Below, in pieces: positions 1 through 7,854 of a stretch of DNA of 64,000 bases. The notes under the pieces were generated by a model that was not told the origin of the DNA, ran no database searches, and was given only the letters and a program-made list of their open reading frames with translations. Origin of the DNA: Sphingomonas melonis (GTDB lineage: Bacteria > Pseudomonadota > Alphaproteobacteria > Sphingomonadales > Sphingomonadaceae); NCBI RefSeq assembly GCF_013409985.1, contig NZ_JACCBY010000003.1, positions 310,001-374,000 of the forward strand, read 5' to 3'. How positions within the stretch are numbered: the stretch's first letter is position 1; each line of letters opens with the position of its first letter. A program made the translations under genes and the position numbers.

Positions 1-1
1 G

Positions 2-97
2 GCGTTCGCCGCCGGCGTCGCGATGCTGACGCAGCTGGCGGGCGGGCTGGTGGCGATCTCGGCCTATCGCCGCCTGTCGGCGATGCCGGCGAAATAG
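2..97 (+). CDS. C-terminal end of a membrane protein (partial)
   Basis: Only the last 31 codons are in the window, ending in TAG. The peptide is hydrophobic (AFAAGVAMLTQLAGGLVAIS) and ends in a short basic tail (AYRRLSAMPAK), as expected for a final transmembrane helix with a cytoplasmic end. It could be a transporter of the major facilitator type, but too little is left to decide. It converges on the acetyltransferase gene, with only 6 bp between the two stop codons. Confidence 0.5.
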   Translation, partial: AFAAGVAMLTQLAGGLVAISAYRRLSAMPAK

Positions 98-103
98 TCG
101 AAC

Positions 104-688
104 CTAGGCCAGATAGGGCACATGCGCGCCGGCCTCGACCGGCAGCAGCCCGATCGCGCGCGGATCGGGGAAGGTTTCGATCGTCCGCCGCACCGCGACG
201 AACCCCTGCGCGCGATAGAAATTGAGCGCCGAGGGATGATCAAGCGTGCAGGTATGCACCCAGACCCGCGTGATGCCCTTGACCCAGGCACGCGCCATCG
301 CCTCCGCCATCAGCCAGCGGCCATGGCCTTTGCCGGCGAGTTCGGGCACCAGCCCGAAATAGGACAGCTCGCACGCCCCCGCATGACGAAAGTCGAGTTC
401 GAGGAAGCCGATCTCGACCCCCGCACGATCGACCGCCGCATAGACCTGCACCTGCGGATCATGGACGATCGCGGTCAGCGCCTCGTCCTCCATCGCCAGC
501 CGCGAATACCACAGCCACGGCCCGCCGACGCGGCGGAACAGCATGCGGTATTTGCCGGGCTCCGGCCGCTCCCAGCGCACCAGCCGCAGCGGCGAGGCGG
601 GCAGGGGGCGCAGCGGCGGCCGCCGCGTCATCTCCAGCGTCGTGACGATCGTCGCCAGTTCGCCGGGCGCGACGGGGGTCAGTCCCAT
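104..688 (-). CDS. GNAT-family N-acetyltransferase
   Basis: A 194-residue protein beginning MGLTPVAPGE. Its C-terminal half carries the GNAT fold signature: an acceptor strand (ELSYFGLVPELAGKG), the acetyl-CoA loop (GKGHGRWLMAEAM) and the late motif LDHPSALNFYRAQGF. Proteins of this kind transfer an acetyl group from acetyl-CoA to an amine; the substrate cannot be told. The start lies inside the end of hemF, overlapping it by 10 bp, so the two are probably translationally coupled. A longer reading frame upstream exists, but it would lie wholly inside hemF and looks spurious. Confidence 0.8.
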   Translation of the reverse strand: MGLTPVAPGELATIVTTLEMTRRPPLRPLPASPLRLVRWERPEPGKYRMLFRRVGGPWLWYSRLAMEDEALTAIVHDPQVQVYAAVDRAGVEIGFLELDFRHAGACELSYFGLVPELAGKGHGRWLMAEAMARAWVKGITRVWVHTCTLDHPSALNFYRAQGFVAVRRTIETFPDPRAIGLLPVEAGAHVPYLA

Positions 689-1521
689 GTCGCCACCGGC
701 GGCAGGCTCATCAGGATCGCATCGATATTGCCGCCGGTCTTCAGCCCGAACAGCGTCCCGCGATCGTAGACGAGGTTGAACTCGGCATAGCGGCCGCGCC
801 ACGCGCGCTGCTGCGCGACCTCGGCCGCGCCGAACGGCTCGGCCATCCGCCGTCGGACGAGGCGCGGGTAGACGTCGAGGAATGCCTCGCCGACCGCTTG
901 GGTGAAGGCGAGATTCGCATCGAAGTCGCCTTCGAGATGATCGTAGAAGATGCCGCCGACGCCGCGGTGGACCTGCCGGTGGGGGATATAGAAATAGTCG
1001 TCCGCCCAGGCCTTGAAGCGCGGGTAATAGGCCGGGTCGTGCGCGTCGCAGGCTGTCTTGAACGCGGCATGGAAATCGGCAGTATCGTCCTCCACCGGCA
1101 GCGGCGGGTTGAGGTCGGCGCCGCCGCCGAACCAGCGCTTGGTCGTGACGAGGAAACGCGTGTTCATATGGACCGCCGGCACATGCGGATTGGCCATATG
1201 CGCGACGAGGCTGATCCCCGTCGCGAAAAAGCGCGGGTCGTCGCCGGCGCCGTGGATCGACTTGCCGAATTCGCCGTCGAGCAGGCCCCCGACGGTCGAG
1301 ACGTTGACGCCCACCTTCTCGAACACCTTGCCCTTCATCACCCCGCGAACGCCGCCGCCGCCGGGCGCGCCGGAGGGATCGGTGCGGTCCCAGGCGATAT
1401 AGTCGAACGCCGCGTCCGACCCCGCCTCTCGCTCGATCGCCTCGAACGCAGCGCAGATGCGGGTGCGCAGCGATTCGAACCAGCTACGGGCGGCGGTCTG
1501 TTCGGCGTCGAGGGTCAGCAT
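679..1521 (-). CDS. hemF: Oxygen-dependent coproporphyrinogen-III oxidase
   Basis: HemF converts coproporphyrinogen III to protoporphyrinogen IX using O2, a late step of heme synthesis in the cytoplasm. The 280-residue product has the usual family length and the hallmark block YFYIPHRQVHRGVGGIFYD near residue 170, plus the conserved PGGGGVRGVMKGKVFEK and VHMNTRFLVTTKRWFGGGADL segments and the C-terminal YDRGTLFGLKTGGN. It is the first gene of a two-gene unit with the acetyltransferase, which overlaps its 3' end. An aerobic heme enzyme close to the cytochrome bc1 genes fits a respiring organism. Confidence 0.96.
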   Translation of the reverse strand: MLTLDAEQTAARSWFESLRTRICAAFEAIEREAGSDAAFDYIAWDRTDPSGAPGGGGVRGVMKGKVFEKVGVNVSTVGGLLDGEFGKSIHGAGDDPRFFATGISLVAHMANPHVPAVHMNTRFLVTTKRWFGGGADLNPPLPVEDDTADFHAAFKTACDAHDPAYYPRFKAWADDYFYIPHRQVHRGVGGIFYDHLEGDFDANLAFTQAVGEAFLDVYPRLVRRRMAEPFGAAEVAQQRAWRGRYAEFNLVYDRGTLFGLKTGGNIDAILMSLPPVATWD

Positions 1522-1636
1522 GGCGTGCTTGTGACAATCCGGGACAGCGAAGTCGAGCGCTGGTCATCGCGCCACATCGCTGGCAAGTCGTTGCCATGAG
1601 CCGATTCACGCGCAAGTCCTTGTTCGCGGCCTGCGC

Positions 1637-2317
1637 GTGACCGCGGCCAGTTCCGCCTTCGTCTGCGCCATGGTCGCAGCGGCCGGCTATTTCGATCGCG
1701 ATCCGGTTCATGTCTATCCGGCAGTGCCGCCGGCGGCGCCGATCGCCGTCGTCAACGTGTCGGGCGACATGGGGCTGCGCTTCCTGCTCGGCGCCTCGAC
1801 CTCGCGCGGCCTGACCGAACAGCACATCCCCGTGGTCGGCATCGCCTCGCCGGCAGTCTTTCGCCAGCGTCGTACCCGTGCCGAGATCGACGCGTTCATC
1901 GCCGATGCCGTGCGCACCGGTCTCGCCCGCACCGGCGCGCGGCGCGTCGTCGTGATGGGGCAATCCTATGGCGCGGACATCGTCCAGACCGGCCTTGCCA
2001 ACCTGCCGACCGACCTGCGGCGGAAGGTGGCGGCGATCATCCTCGTCCTACCCGGCGATTCGGTCTACTTTCGCGCCGACCCCACCGGCTGGTCGTACGG
2101 CGACCCGCCCGACAGCGTCGGCGTGACGACCGCTGACACCCTGACCTGGGCGCCGCTCACCTGCATCTACGGCGTCGAGGAAGACGACAGCCTGTGCCCG
2201 CTGCTGCACGTTCCGGGCGCGCGGGTCATCGGCATGCCGGGTGGGCATAACATCCACCATGACGACGCGGGGCTGCTTCGGCACGTGCTGACGGCGGTAC
2301 GGGCGGCGACGGCCTAG
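1637..2317 (+). CDS. VirJ/AcvB-like serine hydrolase, exported (5' end uncertain)
   Basis: A 226-residue alpha/beta-hydrolase-like protein read from a GTG. The nucleophile elbow is GQSYGADI, followed by PGGHNIHHDD near the C-terminus, which supplies a plausible catalytic histidine; both are typical of the bacterial virulence protein VirJ/AcvB family. The N-terminus (AASSAFVCAMVAAAGYF) is hydrophobic but lacks the positive region expected of a signal peptide. That region (MSRFTRKSLFAACA) is found just upstream in another frame at 1596, ending in a TGA that overlaps the GTG. One extra base would fuse them into a normal signal sequence. The gene may therefore be frameshifted or start by coupling. 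Confidence 0.65.
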   Translation: MTAASSAFVCAMVAAAGYFDRDPVHVYPAVPPAAPIAVVNVSGDMGLRFLLGASTSRGLTEQHIPVVGIASPAVFRQRRTRAEIDAFIADAVRTGLARTGARRVVVMGQSYGADIVQTGLANLPTDLRRKVAAIILVLPGDSVYFRADPTGWSYGDPPDSVGVTTADTLTWAPLTCIYGVEEDDSLCPLLHVPGARVIGMPGGHNIHHDDAGLLRHVLTAVRAATA

Positions 2318-2322
2318 TCATG

Positions 2323-2352
2323 GATTCACGCGAAGGCGCGAAGGCGCGAAGG
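2323..2352. repeat. Left arm of a 30-bp inverted repeat
   Basis: The arm GATTCACG followed by three CGAAGGCG-type units is matched base for base, in reverse complement, by positions 2466-2495. Both arms flank a 113-bp spacer, which contains a further GCGCAGAG/CTCTGCGC pair. This is a dispersed-repeat style element between two convergent genes, and it may act as a transcription stop for both. Confidence 0.75.
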
Positions 2353-2465
2353 AGTGGGTTCGCGCAGAGGCGCAGAGACGGTCCATGCGGCGCAGCCTTT
2401 CACGCCGGACCAGCCCGATGACCGGACCACGTATGCCGTGACGTGACCCCCCGAACCTCTCTGCG

Positions 2466-2495
2466 CCTTCGCGCCTTCGCGCCTTCGCGTGAATC
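2466..2495. repeat. Right arm of the 30-bp inverted repeat, overlapping the trmL stop
   Basis: Reverse complement of 2323-2352 (CCTTCGCG units ending in CGTGAATC). Its last two bases lie inside the stop codon of trmL, so the repeat has replaced or abuts the very end of that gene. Confidence 0.75.
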
Positions 2496-2958
2496 ACAAG
2501 GAAGGAAAGCCACCCGTCTGCCGCAGGGCCTCCGCCGCGACGATCCCCGCCGACACCGACAGATTGAGTGATCGCAGCGGCGGCGCCATCGGGATGACCA
2601 CGCGCGCATCGGCGCGCGCATGCACGTCCTCCGGCACGCCGGCGCTCTCGCGACCGAACAGCAGCACGTCGCCCGGCGAAAAGGCGAAGGCGGGCAGCGC
2701 CGTCGCCCCGCGCGTCGTCGACAGCACCAGCCGGCCGCGCAGCTGCGCGAGGAACGCGGTCCAGTCGGCGTGGCGGGTGATCGAGACGTGGTCGATATAA
2801 TCCATCGCCGCGCGCGCGACGCGCTTGTCGTCCCATTGGAAGCCCATCGGCTCGATCAGGTCGAGGCCGATGCCGAAACAGGCGCAGGTGCGCATCACCG
2901 CGCCGACGTTGCCCGCGATGTCGGGCTGATACAAAGCGATGCGGAGGCCGGTCGTCAT
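2494..2958 (-). CDS. trmL: tRNA (cytidine/uridine-34 2'-O)-methyltransferase
   Basis: TrmL is the SPOUT-class enzyme that methylates the 2'-O of the wobble base in tRNA-Leu isoacceptors using S-adenosylmethionine. The 154-residue length matches the family. The diagnostic knot motifs are visible: PDIAGNVGAVMRTCACFG near the N-terminus, LLFGRESAGVP in the middle and PMAPPLRSLNLSVSAGI near the end. It is transcribed away from petA and converges on the hydrolase gene across the inverted repeat. Confidence 0.93.
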   Translation of the reverse strand: MTTGLRIALYQPDIAGNVGAVMRTCACFGIGLDLIEPMGFQWDDKRVARAAMDYIDHVSITRHADWTAFLAQLRGRLVLSTTRGATALPAFAFSPGDVLLFGRESAGVPEDVHARADARVVIPMAPPLRSLNLSVSAGIVAAEALRQTGGFPSL

Positions 2959-3001
2959 GGCGCGGCGTCTTAGCGGCGCGGGCGCACGCGGTAAAATGCT
3001 G

Positions 3002-3030
3002 TTGGCAAAGCGTCGACCCGCCGTCTATCA
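3002..3030 (+). promoter_or_regulatory. Possible sigma-70-type promoter for petABC
   Basis: TTGGCA at 3002-3007 and CTATCA at 3025-3030 are separated by 17 bp, in the only intergenic space ahead of petA. The -35 box matches 5 of 6 consensus bases; the -10 box is weak. It is a candidate only. Confidence 0.3.
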
Positions 3031-3119
3031 GTTCACTAGCCCGCCGTGGGGACGGCGAGGTTCGGTGGCGCGGCACGACCGGTTCCTCCGCAATAATGAA
3101 TGGACGAGGGCAGAGACGA

Positions 3120-3701
3120 ATGGCGACTGACAGCATGGTGCCTCCCGGTGAATCGCCGGAGCCGTTCCACGAGGAAGTCCACGATCCCCGCCGTCGCGAT
3201 TTCATCAATATCGCTGCCGTATCCTTTGCCGGGGTCGGCGCACTGGCGATCGTCCTGCCGCTCGTCAACCAGATGAACCCGTCGGCCGACGTGCTCGCCC
3301 AGTCGACCACCGAGGTCGATCTTGCGAAGATCGCGCCGGGACAGGCGATCAAGTCGCAGTTCCGCAAACAGCCGTTGTTCGTCCGCAACCTCACCCCCGC
3401 CGAGATCGCCGAAGCCAACAAGGTCGACGTCGCGAGCCTGCGCGATCCGCAGACGCTCGCCGAGCGGACCAAGCCCGGCAAGGAAAACTGGCTCATCACT
3501 TTGGGCGTCTGCACCCATCTCGGCTGCGTGCCGCTCGGTGCGGGCGAGGGCGAGAACAAGGGGCCGTTCGGCGGCTATTTCTGCCCGTGTCACGGCTCCG
3601 CCTATGACACCGCGGCGCGCATCCGCCAGGGACCGGCGCCGAAGAACCTCGTCGTGCCCGATTATACGTTCAACTCCGACACCGTCGTCACGGTCGGCTG
3701 A
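3120..3701 (+). CDS. petA: Ubiquinol-cytochrome c reductase Rieske iron-sulfur subunit
   Basis: The Rieske protein of the cytochrome bc1 complex takes the first electron from ubiquinol and passes it to cytochrome c1 on the periplasmic side. The 193-residue sequence has a twin-arginine segment ([12 protein letters not shown]) followed by one membrane anchor, and the two cluster-binding loops CTHLGC and CPCHGS, which hold the [2Fe-2S] centre through two Cys and two His. The chosen start (MATDSM) has GAGG about 11 bp upstream; another ATG lies 24 bp earlier. It leads the petA-petB-petC operon. Confidence 0.96.
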   Translation: MATDSMVPPGESPEPFHEEVHDPRRRDFINIAAVSFAGVGALAIVLPLVNQMNPSADVLAQSTTEVDLAKIAPGQAIKSQFRKQPLFVRNLTPAEIAEANKVDVASLRDPQTLAERTKPGKENWLITLGVCTHLGCVPLGAGEGENKGPFGGYFCPCHGSAYDTAARIRQGPAPKNLVVPDYTFNSDTVVTVG

Positions 3702-3715
3702 GGGAGATCCGGATC

Positions 3716-5002
3716 ATGAGCTTTCCCTGGGCCAAACATTACGAGCCGAAGCAGCCGCTGATGCGCTGGCTGGACGAGAAGCTGCCGCTGCCGCGCCTCG
3801 TCTACAACGCCGTCGGTGCCGGCTATCCGGTGCCACGCAACCTGAATTACTTCTGGAATTTCGGCGTGCTCGCCGGTGCCGCGCTGGCGATCCAGATCAT
3901 CACCGGCGTCGTGCTGGCGATGCATTATGCCGCCAATGCCGGCGTCGCCTTCGGCTCGGTCGAGAGCATCATGCGCGACGTCAACGCCGGCTGGTTCCTG
4001 CGCTATGCGCACGCCAATGGCGCGTCGATGTTCCTGCTCGTCGTGTACATCCATATCGGCCGCGGCCTCTATTACGGATCGTACAAGGCGCCGCGCGAGA
4101 TGGTGTGGCTGCTCGGCGTCGTCATCTTCCTGCTGATGATGGCGACCGCGTTCATGGGCTATGTGCTGCCCTGGGGGCAGATGAGCTTCTGGGGCGCGCA
4201 GGTCATCACCGGTTTCTTCTCGGCGATACCCCTGGTCGGCGAGACCATCCGCGTCTGGCTGCTCGGCGGCTTCGCGCCGGACAATGCCGCACTCAACCGC
4301 TTCTTCTCGCTCCACTATCTGCTGCCGTTCGTCACTGCGGGCGTCATCATCCTGCACATCTGGGCGCTGCACATTCCGGGATCGAACAACCCGACCGGCG
4401 TCGAGGTGAAGGGCGAGCAGGATACCGTGCCGTTCCATCCCTATTACACCGCGAAGGATGCGGTCGGCCTCGGCGTGTTCCTGCTGGTGTTCGCGCTGCT
4501 CATCTTCTTCAGCCCGAACATGCTCGGCCACCCCGACAATTATATCGAGGCGAACCCGCTCTCGACGCCGGCGCATATCGTCCCCGAATGGTATTTCCTG
4601 CCGTTCTACGCGATCCTCAAGAGCTTCACCGCGGACTTCATCCTGCCGGCGAAGCTGTGGGGCGTGCTGGCGATGTTCGGCTCGATCCTGCTGCTGTTCT
4701 TCCTGCCCTGGCTCGACAGTTCGCCGGTGCGCTCAGCCAACTTCCGGCCGAAGTATCGCGCGTTCCTCGCCATCCTGCTGGTCGACGTGCTGGTGCTGGG
4801 GTATGTCGGCGGTGCGGAGGCGAATGCGCGCAACGTCATCCTCGGCCAGCTCGCCTCGGCCTATTATTTCGCCCACTTCCTGATCATCCTGCCGTGGGTC
4901 GCACGCTCCGAGCGTCCGCGCCCGCTGCCGAATTCGATCACCGAAGCGGTGCTGGCGAAGCATGGCGGCACCAGCCCGGCCAAGACCGCGGCGCACGCCT
5001 GA
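3716..5002 (+). CDS. petB: Cytochrome b of the bc1 complex
   Basis: The 428-residue integral membrane subunit carries hemes bL and bH and the two quinone sites. It starts 14 bp after petA and has the expected sequence of hydrophobic helices, heme-ligating histidines in the [10 protein letters not shown] and [14 protein letters not shown] helices and again in [10 protein letters not shown] and [12 protein letters not shown]. It also has the quinol-oxidation motif PEWY in [14 protein letters not shown]. Length and order agree with alphaproteobacterial cytochrome b not fused to c1. Confidence 0.97.
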   Translation: MSFPWAKHYEPKQPLMRWLDEKLPLPRLVYNAVGAGYPVPRNLNYFWNFGVLAGAALAIQIITGVVLAMHYAANAGVAFGSVESIMRDVNAGWFLRYAHANGASMFLLVVYIHIGRGLYYGSYKAPREMVWLLGVVIFLLMMATAFMGYVLPWGQMSFWGAQVITGFFSAIPLVGETIRVWLLGGFAPDNAALNRFFSLHYLLPFVTAGVIILHIWALHIPGSNNPTGVEVKGEQDTVPFHPYYTAKDAVGLGVFLLVFALLIFFSPNMLGHPDNYIEANPLSTPAHIVPEWYFLPFYAILKSFTADFILPAKLWGVLAMFGSILLLFFLPWLDSSPVRSANFRPKYRAFLAILLVDVLVLGYVGGAEANARNVILGQLASAYYFAHFLIILPWVARSERPRPLPNSITEAVLAKHGGTSPAKTAAHA

Positions 5003-5027
5003 ACCGACTGGGGGACAACAGAACATC

Positions 5028-5870
5028 ATGCCTCGCATCATCGCCTCGCTGGTCGGCGCCGCCTTCGTCTTCGTGCTTGCGATCGCGCTCTTCGGCACTG
5101 CCAAGACCGCGATCCAGGACCCGGCGCCCGAAAGCGCCGAACACGTCTTCCACCTCCATCCGGAGAACATCCACCTGCCGTCGAACGGCTTCTTCGGGAA
5201 GTTCGACAACCAGCAGCTCCAGCGCGGCTTCCAGGTCTACAAGGAGGTCTGCTCGGCCTGCCACAGCCTGAAATACGTCGCCTTCCGCGACCTCACCAAG
5301 ATCGGCTATTCCGAGCCCGAGGTGAAGGCGATCGCCAACCAATGGGTGATCGAGCAGCCGACGATCAACCCCGAGACGGGTGAGCCGGCGACGCGCAAGA
5401 ACGTGCCCTCCGACCATTTCCCGTCGCCCTTCGCCAACGAGATCGCGGCGCGTGCGGCGAACAACAATGCGCTGCCGCCTGACCTGTCGCTGATGAGCAA
5501 GGCCCGCGAGGATGGCTCCAACTACATCCACGCGCTGCTGACCGGCTATCGCGCGCAGCCGGCCGCGCTGGTCAAGGAGTTCCCGGGATCGAAGACGCCG
5601 CCCGGCCTCCATTACAATCCCTATTTCGCCAACCTCAACATCGCGATGCCGCCGCCGCTGACCTCCGACGGTCAGGTGACCTATTCGGACGGCACCAAGG
5701 CGACCAAGGACCAGATGGCCCGCGACGTCGCGGCCTTCCTGACCTGGACGGCCGAGCCGAACCTCAACGCGCGTCATGCGGCGGGCGTCGCGGCCGGCAT
5801 CTTCCTGCTGATCTTCTGCTTCCTCGCCTGGGGCGCGTATCAGAACGTCTGGCGCGACGTGAAGCATTGA
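5028..5870 (+). CDS. petC: Cytochrome c1
   Basis: The 280-residue cytochrome c1 carries electrons from the Rieske protein to soluble cytochrome c. The start MPRIIASLVG opens a signal/membrane segment. The heme-binding motif is CSACH at about residue 78, the likely methionine ligand is in NIAMPPPLT, and a C-terminal helix (AGVAAGIFLLIFCFLAWGAY) anchors it in the inner membrane. It follows petB by 25 bp and is the last gene before a strong terminator. Confidence 0.96.
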   Translation: MPRIIASLVGAAFVFVLAIALFGTAKTAIQDPAPESAEHVFHLHPENIHLPSNGFFGKFDNQQLQRGFQVYKEVCSACHSLKYVAFRDLTKIGYSEPEVKAIANQWVIEQPTINPETGEPATRKNVPSDHFPSPFANEIAARAANNNALPPDLSLMSKAREDGSNYIHALLTGYRAQPAALVKEFPGSKTPPGLHYNPYFANLNIAMPPPLTSDGQVTYSDGTKATKDQMARDVAAFLTWTAEPNLNARHAAGVAAGIFLLIFCFLAWGAYQNVWRDVKH

Positions 5871-5899
5871 TCTGACCTGCTCACGAACGGATCGGGGAG

Positions 5900-5928
5900 G
5901 GGGAGCGTCCCGGGACGCTCCCCTTTTT
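5900..5928 (+). terminator. Intrinsic terminator of petABC
   Basis: A self-complementary stem (GGGGAGCGTCC paired with GGACGCTCCCC, tight loop) is followed directly by TTTTT, 30 bp after the petC stop. This is a textbook rho-independent terminator. Confidence 0.9.
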
Positions 5929-6055
5929 CGTAACCGGCGCCCAAGTCGCGGTAGCGCCGAGGGGAATTTCTTCAAAGGCGCGGGGGGCGTCGCTGACGGC
6001 TGAGGAATATGGACGGCGCATTGACCCCGCGCGCGCATCACCGCACACCGCGGGG

Positions 6056-6586
6056 ATGAACGACGACCTCAAGGCCCTCATCCGCACCATCCCGGACTTT
6101 CCCAAGCCCGGCATCCAGTTCCGCGACATCACAACGCTGCTGCTCGACGCCGCCGGATTTGCCGCGACGATCGATCGGATGGTGGCCGCCACCGTCGGGC
6201 CGGTCGATCTCGTCGCCGGGATCGAGGCGCGGGGCTTCCTGTTCGCGGCTGCGCTGGCGGTGCCGCTCAAGGCCGGCGTGCTGCTCATCCGCAAGGATGG
6301 CAAACTGCCTGGCGCGACGATCGCGGAGGATTATGCGCTCGAATATGGCGAGGACCGGATCGTGATGCACGAGGATGCGCTGGTGCCGGGCCAGCGCGTC
6401 CTGCTGGTCGACGATCTGATCGCCACCGGCGGCACGGCGCGTGCCGCGGTGCGGCTGTTGCGCAAGGCGGGGGCGCAGCTCGTCCAGGCGCAATTCGTCA
6501 TCGATCTGCCCGATCTCGGCGGTGCCGACGCCTTGCGTGCCGAGAATATCCAGGTGGACTCGTTGGTTACGTTCGCCGGTCATTAA
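6056..6586 (+). CDS. apt: Adenine phosphoribosyltransferase
   Basis: Apt salvages adenine by joining it to PRPP to give AMP. The 176-residue protein begins with the family pattern LIRTIPDFPKPGIQFRDIT, contains the GIEARGFLFA and RKDGKLPG segments that shape the active site, and has the PRPP-binding loop VLLVDDLIATGGTA. Length and order match bacterial Apt. It stands alone, between the pet terminator and the lipoprotein gene. Confidence 0.96.
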   Translation: MNDDLKALIRTIPDFPKPGIQFRDITTLLLDAAGFAATIDRMVAATVGPVDLVAGIEARGFLFAAALAVPLKAGVLLIRKDGKLPGATIAEDYALEYGEDRIVMHEDALVPGQRVLLVDDLIATGGTARAAVRLLRKAGAQLVQAQFVIDLPDLGGADALRAENIQVDSLVTFAGH

Positions 6587-6680
6587 CCGTTCAGCCGGAA
6601 CCTGCGATGACTTGCCTCCGTTGAGCGACGAGTCGGCGCGTATTGGCCCCATGCTCGCGCCCGGTTTCTGGGAGAGCATC

Positions 6681-7355
6681 ATGTTGTTCAAGCGTCTCGC
6701 CGTGATTGGTCTCCTGTTCGGCGCGGGGATCGCCACATCCGCATGCACCGATGGCTATGGCTATAGCGGCGTCAACGTCGGCTACGGCAGCGGCGGCTAT
6801 TACGATGGCGGCTACGCGGGCTATGGCGGCGGCTACGGTTATGGCGGCTATCCCAGCTACTTCGGCTGGTACGGCGACTATTATTATCCGGGGACGGGCA
6901 TCTACGTCTACGATCAGTACCGGCGGCCCTATCGCTGGAACGACGGGCAGCGCCGCTATTGGGAGCAGCGCCGCAACGGCTGGCGGGGCGATCGCAACTT
7001 CCGCAACGACTGGAATGGCTTCGATCGCAGTCGCGGCGATGGCTGGCGCGGCAATCGTGGGCCGGGTTTCCGCGGGGATCGCACGCCCGGTATCCGCGGC
7101 GATGGCGTCCGGGGTGACGGATTCCGCGGCGAACGCACCCCGGGCGTCCGCGGGGATGGCGTGCGCGGCGATCGTGGCAACTGGCGCGGCAATCGCCAGA
7201 ATTTCTCCGGTACGCCGCAGCCTGCCACGCCGCAGGCGGTGGCACCTGCGGGCGCCGGCCAGCCGCGCGGCTGGGGCGGCGGCAATCGCGGGTTCGGCGG
7301 CCCACGCGGCGGTGGTCCGCGTGGCGGCGGCGGCGGCTGGCGCGGGCGGCGGTGA
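6681..7355 (+). CDS. Glycine/arginine-rich repeat lipoprotein
   Basis: A 224-residue secreted protein of unknown function. The start follows a GGGAGAG Shine-Dalgarno by about 5 bp. Residues 1-22 form a signal with lipobox-like IATSAC, so Cys22 may be lipidated. Then come a Gly/Tyr-rich zone (GYGGGYGYGGYPSYFGWYGD), a short conserved-looking block (DQYRRPYRWNDGQRRYWEQRR), two 18-residue repeats of FRGDRTPG.RGDGVRGD, and a Gly/Arg tail. The tail resembles RNA- or surface-binding low-complexity regions, but no role can be assigned. Confidence 0.75.
   Translation: MLFKRLAVIGLLFGAGIATSACTDGYGYSGVNVGYGSGGYYDGGYAGYGGGYGYGGYPSYFGWYGDYYYPGTGIYVYDQYRRPYRWNDGQRRYWEQRRNGWRGDRNFRNDWNGFDRSRGDGWRGNRGPGFRGDRTPGIRGDGVRGDGFRGERTPGVRGDGVRGDRGNWRGNRQNFSGTPQPATPQAVAPAGAGQPRGWGGGNRGFGGPRGGGPRGGGGGWRGRR
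7068..7175 (+). repeat. Two 54-bp tandem repeats inside the lipoprotein gene
   Basis: Positions 7068-7121 and 7122-7175 encode nearly identical 18-residue units (FRGDRTPGIRGDGVRGDG and FRGERTPGVRGDGVRGDR). The change is in frame, so copy number could vary without breaking the protein. Confidence 0.8.
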
Positions 7356-7396
7356 GGGCGGCGTGATGGCTGCTCCGGCTCCGGCCGGGGCGACCG

Positions 7397-7843
7397 TCAG
7401 CGCGCGCGCGTTTCGATCAGTCCGTTCGATATGAAGGTCATGACCACCACGTCATCCTGGTTGAGGACGGTCATCCGGCTTTTGTAGATGCCCATCTCCG
7501 GCCGGCTTTCGGACCGGCGCTTCTCCAGCACCTCGGTTTCGCAGCGCAGGCGGTCGCCGGGATAGACCGGCGTGCGCCAGCGCAGCTCGTCGATCCCCGG
7601 CGATCCCAGGCCGGCCTGCCTGTTGGCCTTGAGGTGCTCGACCAGCATCGCCATCGTCATCGCGCAGGTATGCCAGCCGCTCGCCGACAGCCGCCCGAAA
7701 TGCGTCGCCGCCGCGGCGTCGTCGGAAAGGTGGAAGGGCTGCGGGTCGTATTTCTCGGCGAAGGCGAGCACCTCCTCGCGCGTAACCGGATAATCGCCGA
7801 ATCGCGCGGTCGATCCCACCAAAATATCCTCGAAATACTGCAT
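7397..7843 (-). CDS. MaoC-like (R)-hydratase family protein
   Basis: A 148-residue single hot-dog-fold protein. MaoC-type proteins hydrate enoyl-CoA; here the substrate is unknown. The usual catalytic Asp/His region reads FAEKYDPQPFHLSDDAAAATHFGRLSASGWHTCAM, and the downstream RWRTPVYPGDRLRCETEV strand is typical of the family. ATG at 7843 is preceded by GGAGAGG; a GTG one codon earlier is an alternative. It follows the phosphodiesterase gene by about 10 bp on the same strand and is probably co-transcribed. Confidence 0.82.
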   Translation of the reverse strand: MQYFEDILVGSTARFGDYPVTREEVLAFAEKYDPQPFHLSDDAAAATHFGRLSASGWHTCAMTMAMLVEHLKANRQAGLGSPGIDELRWRTPVYPGDRLRCETEVLEKRRSESRPEMGIYKSRMTVLNQDDVVVMTFISNGLIETRAR

Positions 7844-7854
7844 CACGGCCTCTC

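Noticed and set aside
2318..3559. A 413-residue minus-strand frame covering trmL and part of petA
   Set aside because: It joins antisense petA, trmL in another frame and the repeat region; no part of it has family features.
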